The position numbers and the translations under genes are program-made. Source: Caballeronia grimmiae (lineage in GTDB: Bacteria; Pseudomonadota; Gammaproteobacteria; Burkholderiales; Burkholderiaceae). From it: 64,000 bases of DNA. Location: assembly GCF_000698555.1 (NCBI RefSeq), contig NZ_JFHE01000003.1:124001-188000 (forward strand), given 5' to 3'. Below, piece after piece: positions 30,068-40,928 of this stretch (its first letter is position 1; each line of letters opens with the position of its first letter). The notes under the pieces were generated by a model that searched no databases, was not told the origin of the DNA, and worked only from the letters and a program-made list of their open reading frames with translations.

Positions 30068-30273
30068 CGCGTGGAAAGCCACCTGCGCACCAAGGGCACG
30101 CTGTTCGTGCCGCGCAACCCGGCGTCTCTTGCCGGATCGGTTTTCCAGACGGCGCATGCCGTTTCCCCGATGCCGCTTATGCCTTGCCAAGAGCGAGCGG
30201 TGTCTGATTTACGCTTCGATTTCCTGGCTTGCCGGCAATCATCAGCGTAAATCATGCAACATTGGGAGCATCG

Positions 30274-31443
30274 ATGAACGCTTGGTTGACATGGCGTCCC
30301 GACACTCGCGCCGCGCAGTTGATGCGCGCCGCGCTGCGTCGTGGCAGCCGAATGAGTCACTATCTTTTCAGTCTGGTCGGCTGCGCGGCCGTCGTCACGG
30401 CGCTCGCGCTCTGGCTGCTGCCATCCTGGCGCACGACCTTTGCCGCACGGATCATGCCTTTCGTGTCCGCAGCGGTCCAGGCGGGACCCGCGCGTCTGCT
30501 CGCCGGTCAGCCGTTGCCGCCGTTCGCGGCGGTGCATCGGCCGCCGGGCGCTGATGGCTCGTCCATCCGGATCGCTGCGAATGCCGGCGCGCCCGCCGCA
30601 CCGTCGCCGCTCACGCCGTCGCTCGGCGCGGCTGCAACCGACGACGAAAGCACGCGCCAGTTGACCGGCGGCATCAGCCTCGCCGTGTCCCCGAACGGAC
30701 TCGATCCGCGCACGATGCCTTCGGTCGCCGTGCTGGCCAACGCCATTCCGGCGCAGCGCGTCGTCGCCGATGCGCGCGACGATCGGGCGCTCGTCTCGAC
30801 GCGCGAGCAGAAGCTCGTCGCCACCTTCATCGCGCGGCGGTATCGCGTGGCGCAGGAACCGGTGAGCGAACTCGTGCGCGCCGCGTTCGATACGGGCCGC
30901 GAAGTCGGTCTCGACCCGCTGTTGCTGCTGTCGGTGATGGCGATCGAATCGGGCTTCAATCCGTACGCCGAAAGCGGCGTCGGCGCTCAGGGCCTGATGC
31001 AGGTCATGTCGAAGGTGCATTCCGACAAGTTCCAGTACTTCGGCGGCTCGCACGCGGCGCTCGATCCGCTCGCGAACATCAAGGTCGGCGCGCTGGTGCT
31101 GAAGGATTGCATCGCACGCGGCGGTTCGGTGGCGGGCGGCTTGCGTTACTACGTCGGTTCGACGTCGCAAGACGACGGCGGTTACGGCGCGAAGGTGCTG
31201 GCCGAGCGTTCGCGTCTGCGCGATGTCGCACGTGGCCGCAACGTGCCGGTCAACGGGCCTCAGGCGCCTGTCCAGGCCGCGCCGAAGCAGGTGCTGGCAT
31301 CGGCATCGGCATCGGCATCGGCGACGGATGATGCGGCCAAGCGCGTCCACATGACGATGGATGCGCCGAAGAAGGCCGACGCTCAGGACGGCGGCGACAT
31401 TGGCGAAGCGAAGCACGTTCCGTCGGCGGAATACGGCGCCTGA
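30274..31443 (+). CDS. Membrane-anchored lytic transglycosylase (SLT domain)
   Basis: 389 residues. The start at 30274 has GGGAG upstream. Residues 30-50 form a hydrophobic anchor, residues 75-180 a Pro/Ala-rich linker, and residues about 190-320 an SLT domain. The catalytic Glu is E225 in LSVMAIESGFNPYAES, followed by the family-typical GAQGLMQVM and NIKVGALVLKDCI. It cleaves peptidoglycan glycan strands with 1,6-anhydro formation. The C-terminal tail has an Ala-Ser repeat encoded by four GGCATC units (31296-31319). A strong terminator follows at 31472. Confidence 0.88.
   Translation: MNAWLTWRPDTRAAQLMRAALRRGSRMSHYLFSLVGCAAVVTALALWLLPSWRTTFAARIMPFVSAAVQAGPARLLAGQPLPPFAAVHRPPGADGSSIRIAANAGAPAAPSPLTPSLGAAATDDESTRQLTGGISLAVSPNGLDPRTMPSVAVLANAIPAQRVVADARDDRALVSTREQKLVATFIARRYRVAQEPVSELVRAAFDTGREVGLDPLLLLSVMAIESGFNPYAESGVGAQGLMQVMSKVHSDKFQYFGGSHAALDPLANIKVGALVLKDCIARGGSVAGGLRYYVGSTSQDDGGYGAKVLAERSRLRDVARGRNVPVNGPQAPVQAAPKQVLASASASASATDDAAKRVHMTMDAPKKADAQDGGDIGEAKHVPSAEYGA
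31296..31319. repeat. Hexanucleotide tandem repeat GGCATC x4 inside the transglycosylase gene
   Basis: Four perfect copies encode Ala-Ser repeats in the unstructured tail. Because the unit is six bases, copy-number change would lengthen the tail without a frameshift. Confidence 0.8.
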
Positions 31444-31471
31444 TCGGCAGGTCGTATTAGCCAGAACGAAG

Positions 31472-31497
31472 AAAGGGCGCCCGAGGGCGCCCTTTTT
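31472..31497 (+). terminator. Terminator after the transglycosylase gene
   Basis: AAAGGGCGCCC (31472-31482) pairs with GGGCGCCCTTT (31485-31495) and is followed by more T. It lies 29 bases after the stop and also stands between convergent genes. Confidence 0.85.
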
Positions 31498-31519
31498 CAT
31501 GGTTCCGCGACAGCCGCCA

Positions 31520-32713
31520 TCAGCGTCTGAACAGGTCGCCGAGCCGCGCCACGGCTTCTTCGAGCTTCGCGTACGCCGTCGCATACGACAGCCGGATGTA
31601 GCGTTCCGGCGCATGAACGCCGAAATCCGCGCCCGGCACGAGCACGACGCCCGCGTCGTGCAGCATCGACCGCGTGAGGGCTCCGCTGTCGCCGGCGGCG
31701 GGGTGATGCACGCCGTTGGTGTCGGCATAGACGTAGAACGCGCCGTCCGGCACCACCGGCACGCCGAAGCCGAGCGAACGCAACGCCGGCACGATGTAGT
31801 CGCGCCGCCGCTTGAACTCGAGCCGCCGCGCTTCGTAGATCGCGATCGTCTCCGGCTCGAAGCACGCGAGCGCGGCATGCTGCGCCAGCGCCGACGCGCA
31901 GATGAACAGGTTCTGCGAGAGCTTCTCGACGGCGCCGATCATCGCGTGCGGCACGACGAGCCAGCCGAGCCGCCAGCCCGTCATGCTGAAATACTTGGAG
32001 AAGCTGTTGACGGTGACGACGTCATCGCCGAACGAAAGCGCCGACACCGGTTTCGCGTCGTAGCTCAGGCCTTGATAGATCTCGTCGACGATCGTGAAGC
32101 CGCCGCGTTCGCGCACCGTATCGACGATACGGCTCAGTTCGCCCGGCTCGATCGACGTCCCGGTCGGATTCGACGGCGACGCCAGCAGCACGCCGCGCGT
32201 CCTGTCGTTCCAGTTCGCCCGAACCTGCTCGGCCGTCAACTGGAAGCGCTCGGCCGGGCCGCTCGGGATCAGCACCGGCTTGCCATCCGCCGCCGACACG
32301 AAATGGCGGTTGCACGGATAGCAGGGATCGGGCATCAGCACTTCGTCGCCGTGATCGACGAGCGCCATGCACGCGAGCAGCAGCGCCGCCGACGCGCCCG
32401 CCGTCACCACGATGCGCGCGGGATCGACGGTCAGGCCGAACGCATCGCGATAATGCGCGGCGATGGCTTCCCGCAGCGCCGTGACGCCGAGCGCGTTCGT
32501 GTACTGCGTGACGCCGCGGTGCAGCGCATCGGCGGCGGCGCGCGTGACGGGTTCGGGCGCCGTGAAATCCGGCTCGCCGATGCCCATATGGATGATGTCG
32601 CGCCCGGTGCGTTCCAGCGCCTGCGCGTCCTTCATCAGTTCCATCACGTAGAACGGCTCGATCGCGTCGACGCGCGACGCGAGCCGCAAGAGCGGCTCGG
32701 ACACGTTGTTCAT
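31520..32713 (-). CDS. PLP-dependent aminotransferase, class I/II
   Basis: 397 residues. The start at 32713 overlaps the nusB stop (ATGA). K240 in [16 protein letters not shown] is the PLP lysine. [10 protein letters not shown] contains the conserved Asn, and [12 protein letters not shown] the ring-pairing Asp and Tyr. RLSYATA near the C-terminus holds the substrate-carboxylate Arg. These features match the aspartate aminotransferase superfamily. Transaminases in this position after nusB are conserved in Burkholderia, but the substrate cannot be set from sequence. Confidence 0.85.
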   Translation of the reverse strand: MNNVSEPLLRLASRVDAIEPFYVMELMKDAQALERTGRDIIHMGIGEPDFTAPEPVTRAAADALHRGVTQYTNALGVTALREAIAAHYRDAFGLTVDPARIVVTAGASAALLLACMALVDHGDEVLMPDPCYPCNRHFVSAADGKPVLIPSGPAERFQLTAEQVRANWNDRTRGVLLASPSNPTGTSIEPGELSRIVDTVRERGGFTIVDEIYQGLSYDAKPVSALSFGDDVVTVNSFSKYFSMTGWRLGWLVVPHAMIGAVEKLSQNLFICASALAQHAALACFEPETIAIYEARRLEFKRRRDYIVPALRSLGFGVPVVPDGAFYVYADTNGVHHPAAGDSGALTRSMLHDAGVVLVPGADFGVHAPERYIRLSYATAYAKLEEAVARLGDLFRR

Positions 32714-33138
32714 CGGCGCGCCTGCGCTTCGGCCGGGCGCATCGCGACGGCGAGCTTGTCCAGCACGCCGTTCACGTACTTGTAGCCGTCCGAGCCGCCG
32801 AAGGTCTTCGTCAGTTCGACCGCCTCGTTGATCACCACGCGATACGGAATGTCGATGTGATGCTTGAACTCGAAAGCGGCGACGAGCAGCACCGCGCGCT
32901 CCACCGGCGACAACTGTTCGATAGGCCGGTCGAGACACGGCTGCAACTGCGCGGAGAGCGCGTCGGCTTCCTTGATCACGCCGTGCAGGATGGCGTCGAG
33001 GTGCGCGTGGTCAGCCTTGTCGAAGCCCTGCGCGTTGCGCAACTGCGCGTCGATTTCGCCGCCGGGCGCGCCCGACAGCAGCCACTGGTAAAGCCCTTGC
33101 GTCGCGAGTTCACGCGAGCGGCGTCGTGCGCTCTTCAT
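32710..33138 (-). CDS. nusB: Transcription antitermination factor NusB
   Basis: 142 residues, basic N-terminus ([20 protein letters not shown]) as in proteobacterial Nus[22 protein letters not shown] and [32 protein letters not shown] are family signatures. It binds boxA RNA with NusE in rRNA antitermination. It is coupled on both sides: its start overlaps the ribH stop and its stop overlaps the aminotransferase start. Confidence 0.96.
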   Translation of the reverse strand: MKSARRRSRELATQGLYQWLLSGAPGGEIDAQLRNAQGFDKADHAHLDAILHGVIKEADALSAQLQPCLDRPIEQLSPVERAVLLVAAFEFKHHIDIPYRVVINEAVELTKTFGGSDGYKYVNGVLDKLAVAMRPAEAQARR

Positions 33139-33644
33139 GCGCGGTCCTCGTCTTCATCTTCGTCGTCTTCATCGTCGCCGCCGAGTTGTTCGAGCGCGAC
33201 CGACAGATTCGCCATCTCGACCGCGACGCGCGCCGCATCGCGCCCCTTTTCAGTCATACGGGCGACGGCTTGCTCGTCGTCTTCGGTCGTCAGCACGGCG
33301 TTCGCCACCGGAATGCCGAAGTCGAGCGCGATGCGCGAAATGCCCGAGCCGCTTTCGTTCGATACCAGTTCGAAGTGATATGTCTCGCCGCGCACGACCG
33401 CGCCGAGCGCGATCAGCGCGTCGAACTGGCCGGATTCAGCGAGCTTTTGCAGCGCGAGCGGAATTTCGAGCGCGCCGGGAACGGTGACGAGCAGCACGTC
33501 CTGGCCGATCACGCCGAGGCGTTCGAGTTCTTCGATGCACGCATCGGCGAGGCCGTTGCACACCGGTTCGTTGAAGCGCGACTGGACGATGCCGATGCGC
33601 AGGCCGTCGCCGTCGAGATTCGGCTGATATTGTCCGATTTCCAT
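33135..33644 (-). CDS. ribH: 6,7-dimethyl-8-ribityllumazine synthase
   Basis: 169 residues from the start at 33644 ([20 protein letters not shown]). Recognisable active-site segments are [45 protein letters not shown] and [18 protein letters not shown]. It condenses the ribitylamino-uracil with dihydroxybutanone phosphate. The C-terminus ends in a run of Asp/Glu ([11 protein letters not shown]), an acidic tail beyond the normal fold that probably lies on the surface of the 60-mer. It is followed by nusB with an ATGA overlap. Confidence 0.95.
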   Translation of the reverse strand: MEIGQYQPNLDGDGLRIGIVQSRFNEPVCNGLADACIEELERLGVIGQDVLLVTVPGALEIPLALQKLAESGQFDALIALGAVVRGETYHFELVSNESGSGISRIALDFGIPVANAVLTTEDDEQAVARMTEKGRDAARVAVEMANLSVALEQLGGDDEDDEDEDEDRA

Positions 33645-33678
33645 GTAGAGATCCGTTGGTTTGGAATAGGGTGGGCGT

Positions 33679-34854
<1,176 letters not shown>

Positions 34855-35726
34855 GGTGCGTCCCGATGGGTGCGTTTGGGAAAGGGCGTATTTTACGCCA
34901 CGGCCGATGGACAGGCGTTGAAATCGCCGCGGGCGGGGTGGCGGAGTTGGCTTATGACGGTTGGCCGACTGTTGCGCTGGCGGGATGTTTGCGACGATCC
35001 GAATTCCTGCCGATTTCGAAGCGTGCGCACAGTACATACTACCCAGCCGGGAATGGCTTTCACGCAGAAGAAGTCATCGCCATTGCGCAGGTGCGAGGAA
35101 CTGTCGGAACTCATCGATGAAGTGGGGAAGGGCGCAGACGAGGTCATCGCGAAGAACGCGGTGTGAATCGCGCTGATTAGCACCGAAGAGCTGGAAGACC
35201 GCCACCGCGCTGAGCGGGCGCGTGTTCATTCGCTATCGTCCCTGGGACGCTGAGAAGGCCGGTGGCAGCGTGGAAAACGCATCGAACACGCCGGTGAATT
35301 GCCCGGACGTCTGCGTGCACGACGCGAAGCGCGCGAGGAAAACCGGCCGCAGAGGAGACGCGCGGACGACGAATGATGCACTCAAGCGCGCGACTGTCCG
35401 AATCCTGATGCCATTCAAGGTCGGAGTCGCGAATCACGAGCGTGGCTAGCGGCGGCAAAACCAGCCGCGAAGCGTTGAGCGCATGGGCGATGCATTCCAC
35501 ACGAAAGCCCAGCCTCCGCTCCAGCAATTTCCGGCGATTGTGGCCGCCTGCTCCAGAACTTTGCCCGCACACGAAGGACGCTTTGCGGGCCTGCGACGAA
35601 CTGAGCGAAGAAACGGAACGCGCGACGCAGCGGGTCGTCTATCTACTCTTTAGCGACGCTACTGCTCACATCGATCCGGCACACCAAACAACTCCGCAAC
35701 CCCAAACGCCGAGGAACCCGCCGCCG
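34855..35726. other. 870-base gap in the riboflavin cluster with gene remnants
   Basis: In related genomes ribE and ribB stand close together; here 870 bases separate them. No intact gene is convincing. A decayed antitoxin-like frame lies at 35053-35238 (plus strand). The remaining frames (for example 35177-35572 minus and 35222-35449 plus) have no ribosome site and no recognisable family. I looked for an FMN riboswitch on the minus strand and did not see its conserved blocks. The base composition is a little less biased than in the flanking genes, as expected for a decaying insert. Confidence 0.5.
35053..35238 (+). pseudogene. Decayed Phd/YefM-like antitoxin remnant
   Basis: Translation from ATG 35053 gives a basic start, then ELSELIDEVGKGADEVIAKNAV, an in-frame TGA at 35164, and in the same frame IALISTEELEDRHRAER. 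The two halves match the layout of a Phd/YefM antitoxin (LSELIDEV, ItKnG, vAvLvSaeELE), with the stop falling where the chain should continue. No toxin partner could be recognised downstream. It is probably the scar of a mobile toxin-antitoxin module. Confidence 0.45.
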
Positions 35727-36341
35727 TCACGCCCCGCTCATCATCCGCTCGACATACCGCGCGATCAGATCGATCTCCAGATTGACCTTCGCTCCGGCGT
35801 GCAGCGCCTTGAGCGTCGTGACCTCCACGGTATGCGGGATCAGGTTGATCGAGAACTCGCAGCCGTCTGCCTGATCGCTGGCCGAGTTGACCGTGAGACT
35901 GACGCCGTTCACCGTGACCGAGCCCTTATAGGCCAGATACTTGCCGATGTCCTTCGGCGCGACGACGCGCAACTCGTGCGATTCGCCCACACGCTCGAAG
36001 CGCGACACGACACCGAGCCCATCGACGTGACCGGACACGAGATGGCCGCCGAGCCGGTCATGCGCGCGCAATGCCTTCTCCAGATTCACTTCCGCGCCGG
36101 CGTTCCCGAGCCCAACGGTCTTGTTCAGACTTTCACGCGACACATCGACGTCGAACGAATCCGGCGCTTTCTCGATCACCGTCATGCATGCGCCCTGAAT
36201 GGCGATGCTGTCGCCCAGCTCGACGTCCGCGAGATCGAGCCCGCCCGCAGCGACCGTCAGGCGGACGCCCGCTTCCGGTTCCGTTCCGAGCGGCGTGACT
36301 TTCTCGATGCGGCCCACCGCCGAGACGATTCCTGTAAACAT
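35727..36341 (-). CDS. ribE: Riboflavin synthase, alpha chain
   Basis: 204 residues beginning MFTGIVSAVGRIEKVTPLG, the invariant N-terminus. Two similar lumazine-binding halves are visible. The first has GDSIAIQGACMTV and FDVDVSRESLNKT; the second has HLVSGHVDGLGVV and KGSVTVNGVSLTVNSASD. It dismutates two lumazines to riboflavin. It follows ribD by 27 bases and belongs to the same transcript. Confidence 0.95.
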   Translation of the reverse strand: MFTGIVSAVGRIEKVTPLGTEPEAGVRLTVAAGGLDLADVELGDSIAIQGACMTVIEKAPDSFDVDVSRESLNKTVGLGNAGAEVNLEKALRAHDRLGGHLVSGHVDGLGVVSRFERVGESHELRVVAPKDIGKYLAYKGSVTVNGVSLTVNSASDQADGCEFSINLIPHTVEVTTLKALHAGAKVNLEIDLIARYVERMMSGA

Positions 36342-36368
36342 GAAGTGCGTTCCTTTGTTCGGTCAGAT

Positions 36369-37490
36369 TCAGCGCGTTTCGCTCGCGGCATGCGCCCCGG
36401 CGAACCGCGCGAGAATGCGCAGATCATCGCCGAGCCGGTCGATGCGATGAAACTTCAGATGCGGCCGCGCATCGAGCGTGTCGGGCGGCGCGAAGTCGAA
36501 CATGCCGGGCGCGCTGCCGAGCAGGCTCGGCGCGAGATAGACCAGCAGTTCGTCGACGCAGCCTTCGCGCAGCAGCGAGCCGTTCAGCTTGTGCCCCGCT
36601 TCCACATGCAACTCGTTGATGCCGCGATCGGCGAGCGCGGTGAGCATCGCGGGAAGATCGACCTTGCCGTGCTCGTTCGACAATTCGGTGAGTTCCGCGC
36701 CTCGCTCGCGCACCGCATCGGCGCGGGCGGGATCGGCATCGGCGGCATGGAAAATCCACGGCGGCGCGCCTTCGAGGATGCGCGCCTCGAGCGGCACGTC
36801 GAGCCGGCTGTCGATCAGGACGCGCTGCGGCTGGCGCGGCGTGTCGACCGCGCGCACGGTGAGTTGCGGATCGTCCTCGCGCACCGTGCCGATGCCCGTC
36901 AGGATCGCGCAGGCGCGGGCACGCCAGGCGTGTCCATCGGCGCGTGCGTCCTCGCCCGTGATCCACTGGCTTTCGCCCGATGGCAGCCCGGTGCGCCCGT
37001 CGAGCGTCGCCGCAACCTTCATGCGCACCCACGGACGGCGCCGCGTCATCCGCGAGACGAAGCCGATGTTCATCTCGTAGGCCTCGTTGGCGAGCAGCCC
37101 GCAGCGCACGTCGATGCCCGCGTCGCGCAGCATCGTGAGACCGCGTCCGGAGACGGCCGGGTTCGGATCTTCCATCGCCGCGATCACTTTCTCGACGCGC
37201 GCGTCGATCAGCGCATGCGCGCACGGCGGCGTGCGTCCGAAGTGACTGCACGGTTCGAGCGTCACGTAGGCGGTTGCGCCGCGCGGGTCCTTGCCGCGCG
37301 AGCGGGCGTCTTTCAGCGCGCGGACTTCGGCGTGGTCCTGGCCGGCCGGCTGAGTGAAGCCCATGCCGATCACTTCGCCGTTCTTGACGAGCACGCAGCC
37401 GACGCGCGGATTCGGCGTCGTCGTGTACATGCCGCGCGACGCGAGCGCGAGCGCGCGTTCCATGTAGGTGAAGTCGGATTGCGAGAACAT
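36369..37490 (-). CDS. ribD: Bifunctional diaminohydroxyphosphoribosylaminopyrimidine deaminase/reductase
   Basis: 373 residues. The N-terminal deaminase domain (1-145) has the zinc motif H53-A-E55 (GQDHAEVRAL) and C81 and C90 in EPCSHFGRTPPC, plus NPRVGCVLV. The C-terminal reductase domain has KVAATLDGRTGLPSGESQWITG and the NADPH-binding ELHVEAGHKLNGSLL. It carries out the second and third steps of riboflavin synthesis. It lies 22 bases after hemL and may be cotranscribed with it. Confidence 0.96.
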   Translation of the reverse strand: MFSQSDFTYMERALALASRGMYTTTPNPRVGCVLVKNGEVIGMGFTQPAGQDHAEVRALKDARSRGKDPRGATAYVTLEPCSHFGRTPPCAHALIDARVEKVIAAMEDPNPAVSGRGLTMLRDAGIDVRCGLLANEAYEMNIGFVSRMTRRRPWVRMKVAATLDGRTGLPSGESQWITGEDARADGHAWRARACAILTGIGTVREDDPQLTVRAVDTPRQPQRVLIDSRLDVPLEARILEGAPPWIFHAADADPARADAVRERGAELTELSNEHGKVDLPAMLTALADRGINELHVEAGHKLNGSLLREGCVDELLVYLAPSLLGSAPGMFDFAPPDTLDARPHLKFHRIDRLGDDLRILARFAGAHAASETR

Positions 37491-37512
37491 CGCGCCGGTC
37501 CGTGCGGCGGGG

Positions 37513-38796
37513 CTAGGCCGCGACCGACGCGAACGCGCCGCTCGCGGCGTCGATCGTCGCGGCGATCACGGCGTCGTCGTGGGCGCTCGACACGAAGCCC
37601 GCTTCGAACGCGGACGGCGCAAAGTACACGCCGGCATCGAGCATCGCGTGGAAGAACGCGTTGAAGCGCTTCGTGTCGCCGTGCGCGATCTCCGCGAAGC
37701 TGCCCGGCACCTTGTCCATGAAGTAGAGGCCGAACATGCCGCCGATCGAATCGGCGGAGAAGGGCACGTTCGCGTTGCGCGCGGCGGCGGCGAGGCCATC
37801 GACGAGCTTGCGCGTCTGTTTCGCGAGGTCGTCGTAGAAGCCGGGGCGCTGGATCAGCTGCAGCGTCTTGAGGCCGGCCGCCACGGCGATCGGGTTGCCC
37901 GACAGCGTGCCCGCCTGATAGACGCCGCCCAGCGGCGCGAGATGGGCCATGATGTCGCGCCGCCCGCCGAAGGCCGCCGCCGGCATGCCGCCGCCGATGA
38001 CCTTGCCGAGGCACGTGAGGTCCGGCTGGATGCCGTAGACCTGCTGCGCACCGCCGAGCGCGACGCGAAAGCCGCACATCACTTCGTCGAAGATCAGCAC
38101 TGCGCCGTACTCATTGCAGCGCTCGCGCAGCGCGTTCAGGAACTCGGGCGTCGCGCGCACCAGATTCATGTTCCCCGCGACCGGCTCGACGATGACCGAC
38201 GCGATCTCCGCGCCGAACGCCGCGAACGCTTCGTTGAGCTGCTCGACGTTGTTGTATTCGAGCACCGTCGTGTGCTTCGCGATGTCGGCCGGCACGCCGG
38301 CCGAAGTCGGATTGCCGAACGTCAGCAGGCCCGAGCCGGCCTTCACGAGCAGGCTGTCCGCGTGGCCGTGATAGCAGCCCTCGAACTTGACGATGCGGCT
38401 GCGGTTCGTGAAACCGCGCGCAAGGCGCAGCGCGCTCATCGTCGCTTCGGTGCCGGAAGACACCATCCGCACCTGTTCGATCGACGGCACCAGCTTGCAG
38501 ATTTCCTCCGCGATCTCGATTTCCGCCTCGGTCGGCGCGCCGAACGAGAAGCCGTCGGCGAGCACGCGCTGTACCGCTTCCAGCACTTCGGGATGAACGT
38601 GGCCGAGGATCATCGGGCCCCAGGAGCCGATGTAGTCGATATAGCGCTTGCCGTCCGCGTCCCAGAAATACGGGCCCTGCGCGCGCTCGATGAAGCGCGG
38701 CGTGCCGCCGACCGACCGGAACGCACGCACCGGCGAATTGACGCCACCGGGGATGGTTCGCTGGGCCCGTTCGAAGAGAGCTTGATTCTTGGACAT
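37513..38796 (-). CDS. hemL: Glutamate-1-semialdehyde 2,1-aminomutase
   Basis: 427 residues from the start at 38796 ([20 protein letters not shown]), the usual N-terminus. K265 in [18 protein letters not shown] is the PLP lysine; [24 protein letters not shown] and [10 protein letters not shown] are family segments. It makes 5-aminolevulinate in the C5 pathway of tetrapyrrole synthesis, connecting functionally with hemN elsewhere in the window. Confidence 0.96.
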   Translation of the reverse strand: MSKNQALFERAQRTIPGGVNSPVRAFRSVGGTPRFIERAQGPYFWDADGKRYIDYIGSWGPMILGHVHPEVLEAVQRVLADGFSFGAPTEAEIEIAEEICKLVPSIEQVRMVSSGTEATMSALRLARGFTNRSRIVKFEGCYHGHADSLLVKAGSGLLTFGNPTSAGVPADIAKHTTVLEYNNVEQLNEAFAAFGAEIASVIVEPVAGNMNLVRATPEFLNALRERCNEYGAVLIFDEVMCGFRVALGGAQQVYGIQPDLTCLGKVIGGGMPAAAFGGRRDIMAHLAPLGGVYQAGTLSGNPIAVAAGLKTLQLIQRPGFYDDLAKQTRKLVDGLAAAARNANVPFSADSIGGMFGLYFMDKVPGSFAEIAHGDTKRFNAFFHAMLDAGVYFAPSAFEAGFVSSAHDDAVIAATIDAASGAFASVAA

Positions 38797-38944
38797 GGAT
38801 GAAGGCCTGCTGAAAGTGGATGCGAGCCGCGCGGAACCGGGCGTTCGCCCGTGGCCGATGCCCGGCGTCCGGCGCGACGATTGTTGCTGAAATTGTACCG
38901 GAGTCGTTGCAAGCGGGCGGGGTCGGGCGTGGCGGCGGCGGCCG

Positions 38945-39430
38945 TCAACGGTCCGCATCGCCGGAGGGAAGAAGTCCCGCATGAGGATGCCCGCGCCGGC
39001 CCGTGCGCGCAGTCCAGAGCTTTTCGAGCGCCCCTTCGGCCATCGGCTTGATGAGGGTGCCCGAGCTTTGCGCATCCCACGTCTGCACGGAGAAGGGATG
39101 AGCGCGCAACTCGTCGCGCGTGACGACGACCTGCTCACGCGCATCGACGAGCCAGTCGTACACGAAGTCGATGCACAGCCGGTAGCCGCGCTTCGACTGC
39201 GCATCGGGGACTTCATAGGGCGCGCGCGTCACGTAGCCGGACGCGAACACGCCCTTCGGCTCCTGCGCCACGCGATGCACGAACACGCGGTCGCCCGGCA
39301 GGAGGCCGCGTGCGGTGCCGCAGCCCCAGACATCGGCGACCGCTTCGCCCGCTGCGACGCGGCGCGCGACATCGGGCAACTCGGGCCACGGCCATTTGCG
39401 CGGGCTCCAGATCAGAAGGAAGGCGGTCAT
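38945..39430 (-). CDS. EVE/PUA-like domain protein
   Basis: 161 residues. The start [20 protein letters not shown] and later [32 protein letters not shown] resemble EVE-like (PUA fold) proteins. This fold binds modified bases in DNA or RNA and is common in restriction and defence contexts. Here it stands alone between hemL and an MFS gene, divergent from the latter by about 100 bases. A function is not assigned; the fold call is from pattern recognition only. Confidence 0.6.
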   Translation of the reverse strand: MTAFLLIWSPRKWPWPELPDVARRVAAGEAVADVWGCGTARGLLPGDRVFVHRVAQEPKGVFASGYVTRAPYEVPDAQSKRGYRLCIDFVYDWLVDAREQVVVTRDELRAHPFSVQTWDAQSSGTLIKPMAEGALEKLWTARTGRRGHPHAGLLPSGDADR

Positions 39431-39533
39431 GCGCCGAGCTTAGCGCAACGCCGAAAAAGAGGTCGCGTACAATGGGCCGCTCGCCTTCGAGGCTAAAAGC
39501 CACGAAGCGCTCCGTCCTTTTCCAGCGCACCCG

Positions 39534-40745
39534 ATGTCAGACACCACTCGTCGCCGGCCCGATCGCCGGCTGATTCTGTTGCTCGGCGCGCTTGCAGCGT
39601 GCGGCCCGCTGTCCATCGACATGTACCTGCCGAGCCTGCCGTCGCTCGCCGCCGCGTTCGGCACGAGCCCGGCCGCCGCGCAAAGCACGCTGACGAGCTT
39701 TATGTTCGGCTTCTCGTTCGGCATGCTGCTCTATGGTCCGCTGTCCGATGCCTATGGCCGGCGGCCCGTTCTGCTCGGCGGCATCGCGCTTTACGCGCTG
39801 GCAAGCGTCGGCTGTGCGGCGGCATTCTCCATCGACGCGCTCGTCTTCGTGCGCTTCCTGCAGGCGCTCGGTGCGGGCGCGGCGTCGGTGCTGGCGCGCG
39901 CCATCGCCCGTGACGCGCATCAGCCGACCGATGCCGCCCGCGTGCTGTCGATGCTCTCCATCGTCACGTCGATAGGACCGCTGCTCGCGCCGCTCATCGG
40001 CGGGCAATTGCTGCTGCTCGGCGGCTGGCGCGTCGTGTTCGTCGCGTTGACGCTGTTCGGCGCGGTCTGCGCCGTGACCGCGTTCCTGCGCGTGCCCGAA
40101 ACCTGGCCGAAGGAAAAGCGCGCGAACGCGGCGCTCGGCAAGTCGTTCGCGGCCTACGGACATCTGCTCACCGATCCCGTCACCTGGGGCCATGTGCTGT
40201 GCGGCGGCATGGCGTTCGCGTCGATGTTCGCGTATATCACGGCGACGCCGTTCGTCTATATCGATTACTTTCACGTCAAGCCGCAGCATTACGGGCTGCT
40301 GTTCGGGCTGAATATCGTCGGCATCATCGCCGGCAATGTGCTGAATACGAAGCTTGTCGGGCGCGTCGGTCCGATCCGGATGATTTCGGGCGCGGCGATC
40401 GTCAGCGTCGCGGCGGCGCTCGTGGTGGCGCTCGTCGCGCTGACGGGGTGGGGCGGGCTGTGGTCGATCGTCGCGAGCCTGTTTTTCGTGGTCGGCGTGG
40501 TGGGGTTGCTGTCGGCGAACTGCACGACCGAACTCATGCATCGCTATCCGCGCAACGCGGGCGCGGCGGCGGCCGTCTTCGGCGCGATGCAGCTCGCGCT
40601 CGGCGCGCTGGCGAGTCTCGCGGTCGGCCTCTTTCACGATGTCACACCGCACGGCATGGGCATCGTCATCGGCGTGTGCGGCGTGCTGACGTTCGCGGGG
40701 CGCACGCTCGTGATGCGTTCGCACGCTACGCCGGTACGCGTCTGA
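39534..40745 (+). CDS. Bcr/CflA family multidrug efflux MFS transporter
   Basis: 403 residues with 12 predicted helices. The N-terminus has ACGPLSIDMYLPSLPSLAAAF, a hallmark of Bcr/CflA transporters, and the loop 2-3 motif GPLSDAYGRRPVLLGGI. RFLQALGAGAASVLARAIARD is also typical. It probably exports drugs or small peptides by proton antiport. No regulator is adjacent. Confidence 0.9.
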   Translation: MSDTTRRRPDRRLILLLGALAACGPLSIDMYLPSLPSLAAAFGTSPAAAQSTLTSFMFGFSFGMLLYGPLSDAYGRRPVLLGGIALYALASVGCAAAFSIDALVFVRFLQALGAGAASVLARAIARDAHQPTDAARVLSMLSIVTSIGPLLAPLIGGQLLLLGGWRVVFVALTLFGAVCAVTAFLRVPETWPKEKRANAALGKSFAAYGHLLTDPVTWGHVLCGGMAFASMFAYITATPFVYIDYFHVKPQHYGLLFGLNIVGIIAGNVLNTKLVGRVGPIRMISGAAIVSVAAALVVALVALTGWGGLWSIVASLFFVVGVVGLLSANCTTELMHRYPRNAGAAAAVFGAMQLALGALASLAVGLFHDVTPHGMGIVIGVCGVLTFAGRTLVMRSHATPVRV

Positions 40746-40776
40746 CAATCGTTGCGACGCGCGCGGGCGAAAAAAA

Positions 40777-40796
40777 ACCTCGCGCGATGGCGAGGT
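40777..40796 (-). terminator. Terminator reading leftward
   Basis: ACCTCGC (40777-40783) pairs with GCGAGGT (40790-40796). On the minus strand the stem is followed by TTTTTTT (40776-40771). It could stop transcripts from the S9 peptidase gene, although that gene ends about 370 bases upstream. Confidence 0.6.
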
Positions 40797-40840
40797 CTAA
40801 GAGCTCAGGTGTTGCATTCGGTCTAAATTCAGTCATTCAT

Positions 40841-40928
40841 CTGGGTCAGAGGTGAATTCTTGGTCGCTTCGGTGTGGGCAATAGGCGTCTCTTCCTGTAT
40901 TGGATCGGTACTTGCTGGGTCAGAGGTG
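40841..40928. repeat. 14-bp direct repeats CTGGGTCAGAGGTG, 74 bases apart
   Basis: Perfect copies at 40841-40854 and 40915-40928. Multiple short repeats near one end are typical of IS21-like termini, so this may be a solo remnant of such an element. No transposase fragment could be read. Confidence 0.4.

Larger units (their letters stand above)
29690..30273. other. Intergenic region holding a promoter and a long 5' leader
   Basis: 584 bases. The left part (29690-29900) contains the ubiD upstream region. A good sigma-70-type promoter at 29901 faces right, so about 340 bases of untranslated leader precede the transglycosylase gene at 30274. A terminator-like hairpin lies inside this leader at 30046. 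An open frame at 29942-30250 lacks a ribosome site and typical composition and was not accepted. Confidence 0.5.

Noticed and set aside
29942..30250. 102-codon plus-strand frame in the transglycosylase leader
   Set aside because: No ribosome site; Cys/Arg-rich composition unlike neighbouring proteins; better explained as leader RNA.
31296..31319. Phase-variable repeat in the transglycosylase gene
   Set aside because: The unit is six bases, so copy changes stay in frame and cannot switch the gene off; kept only as a repeat feature.
34855..35726. FMN riboswitch upstream of ribB
   Set aside because: I looked for the conserved RFN blocks on the minus strand and did not find them. A covariance-model search (RF00050) would settle it.
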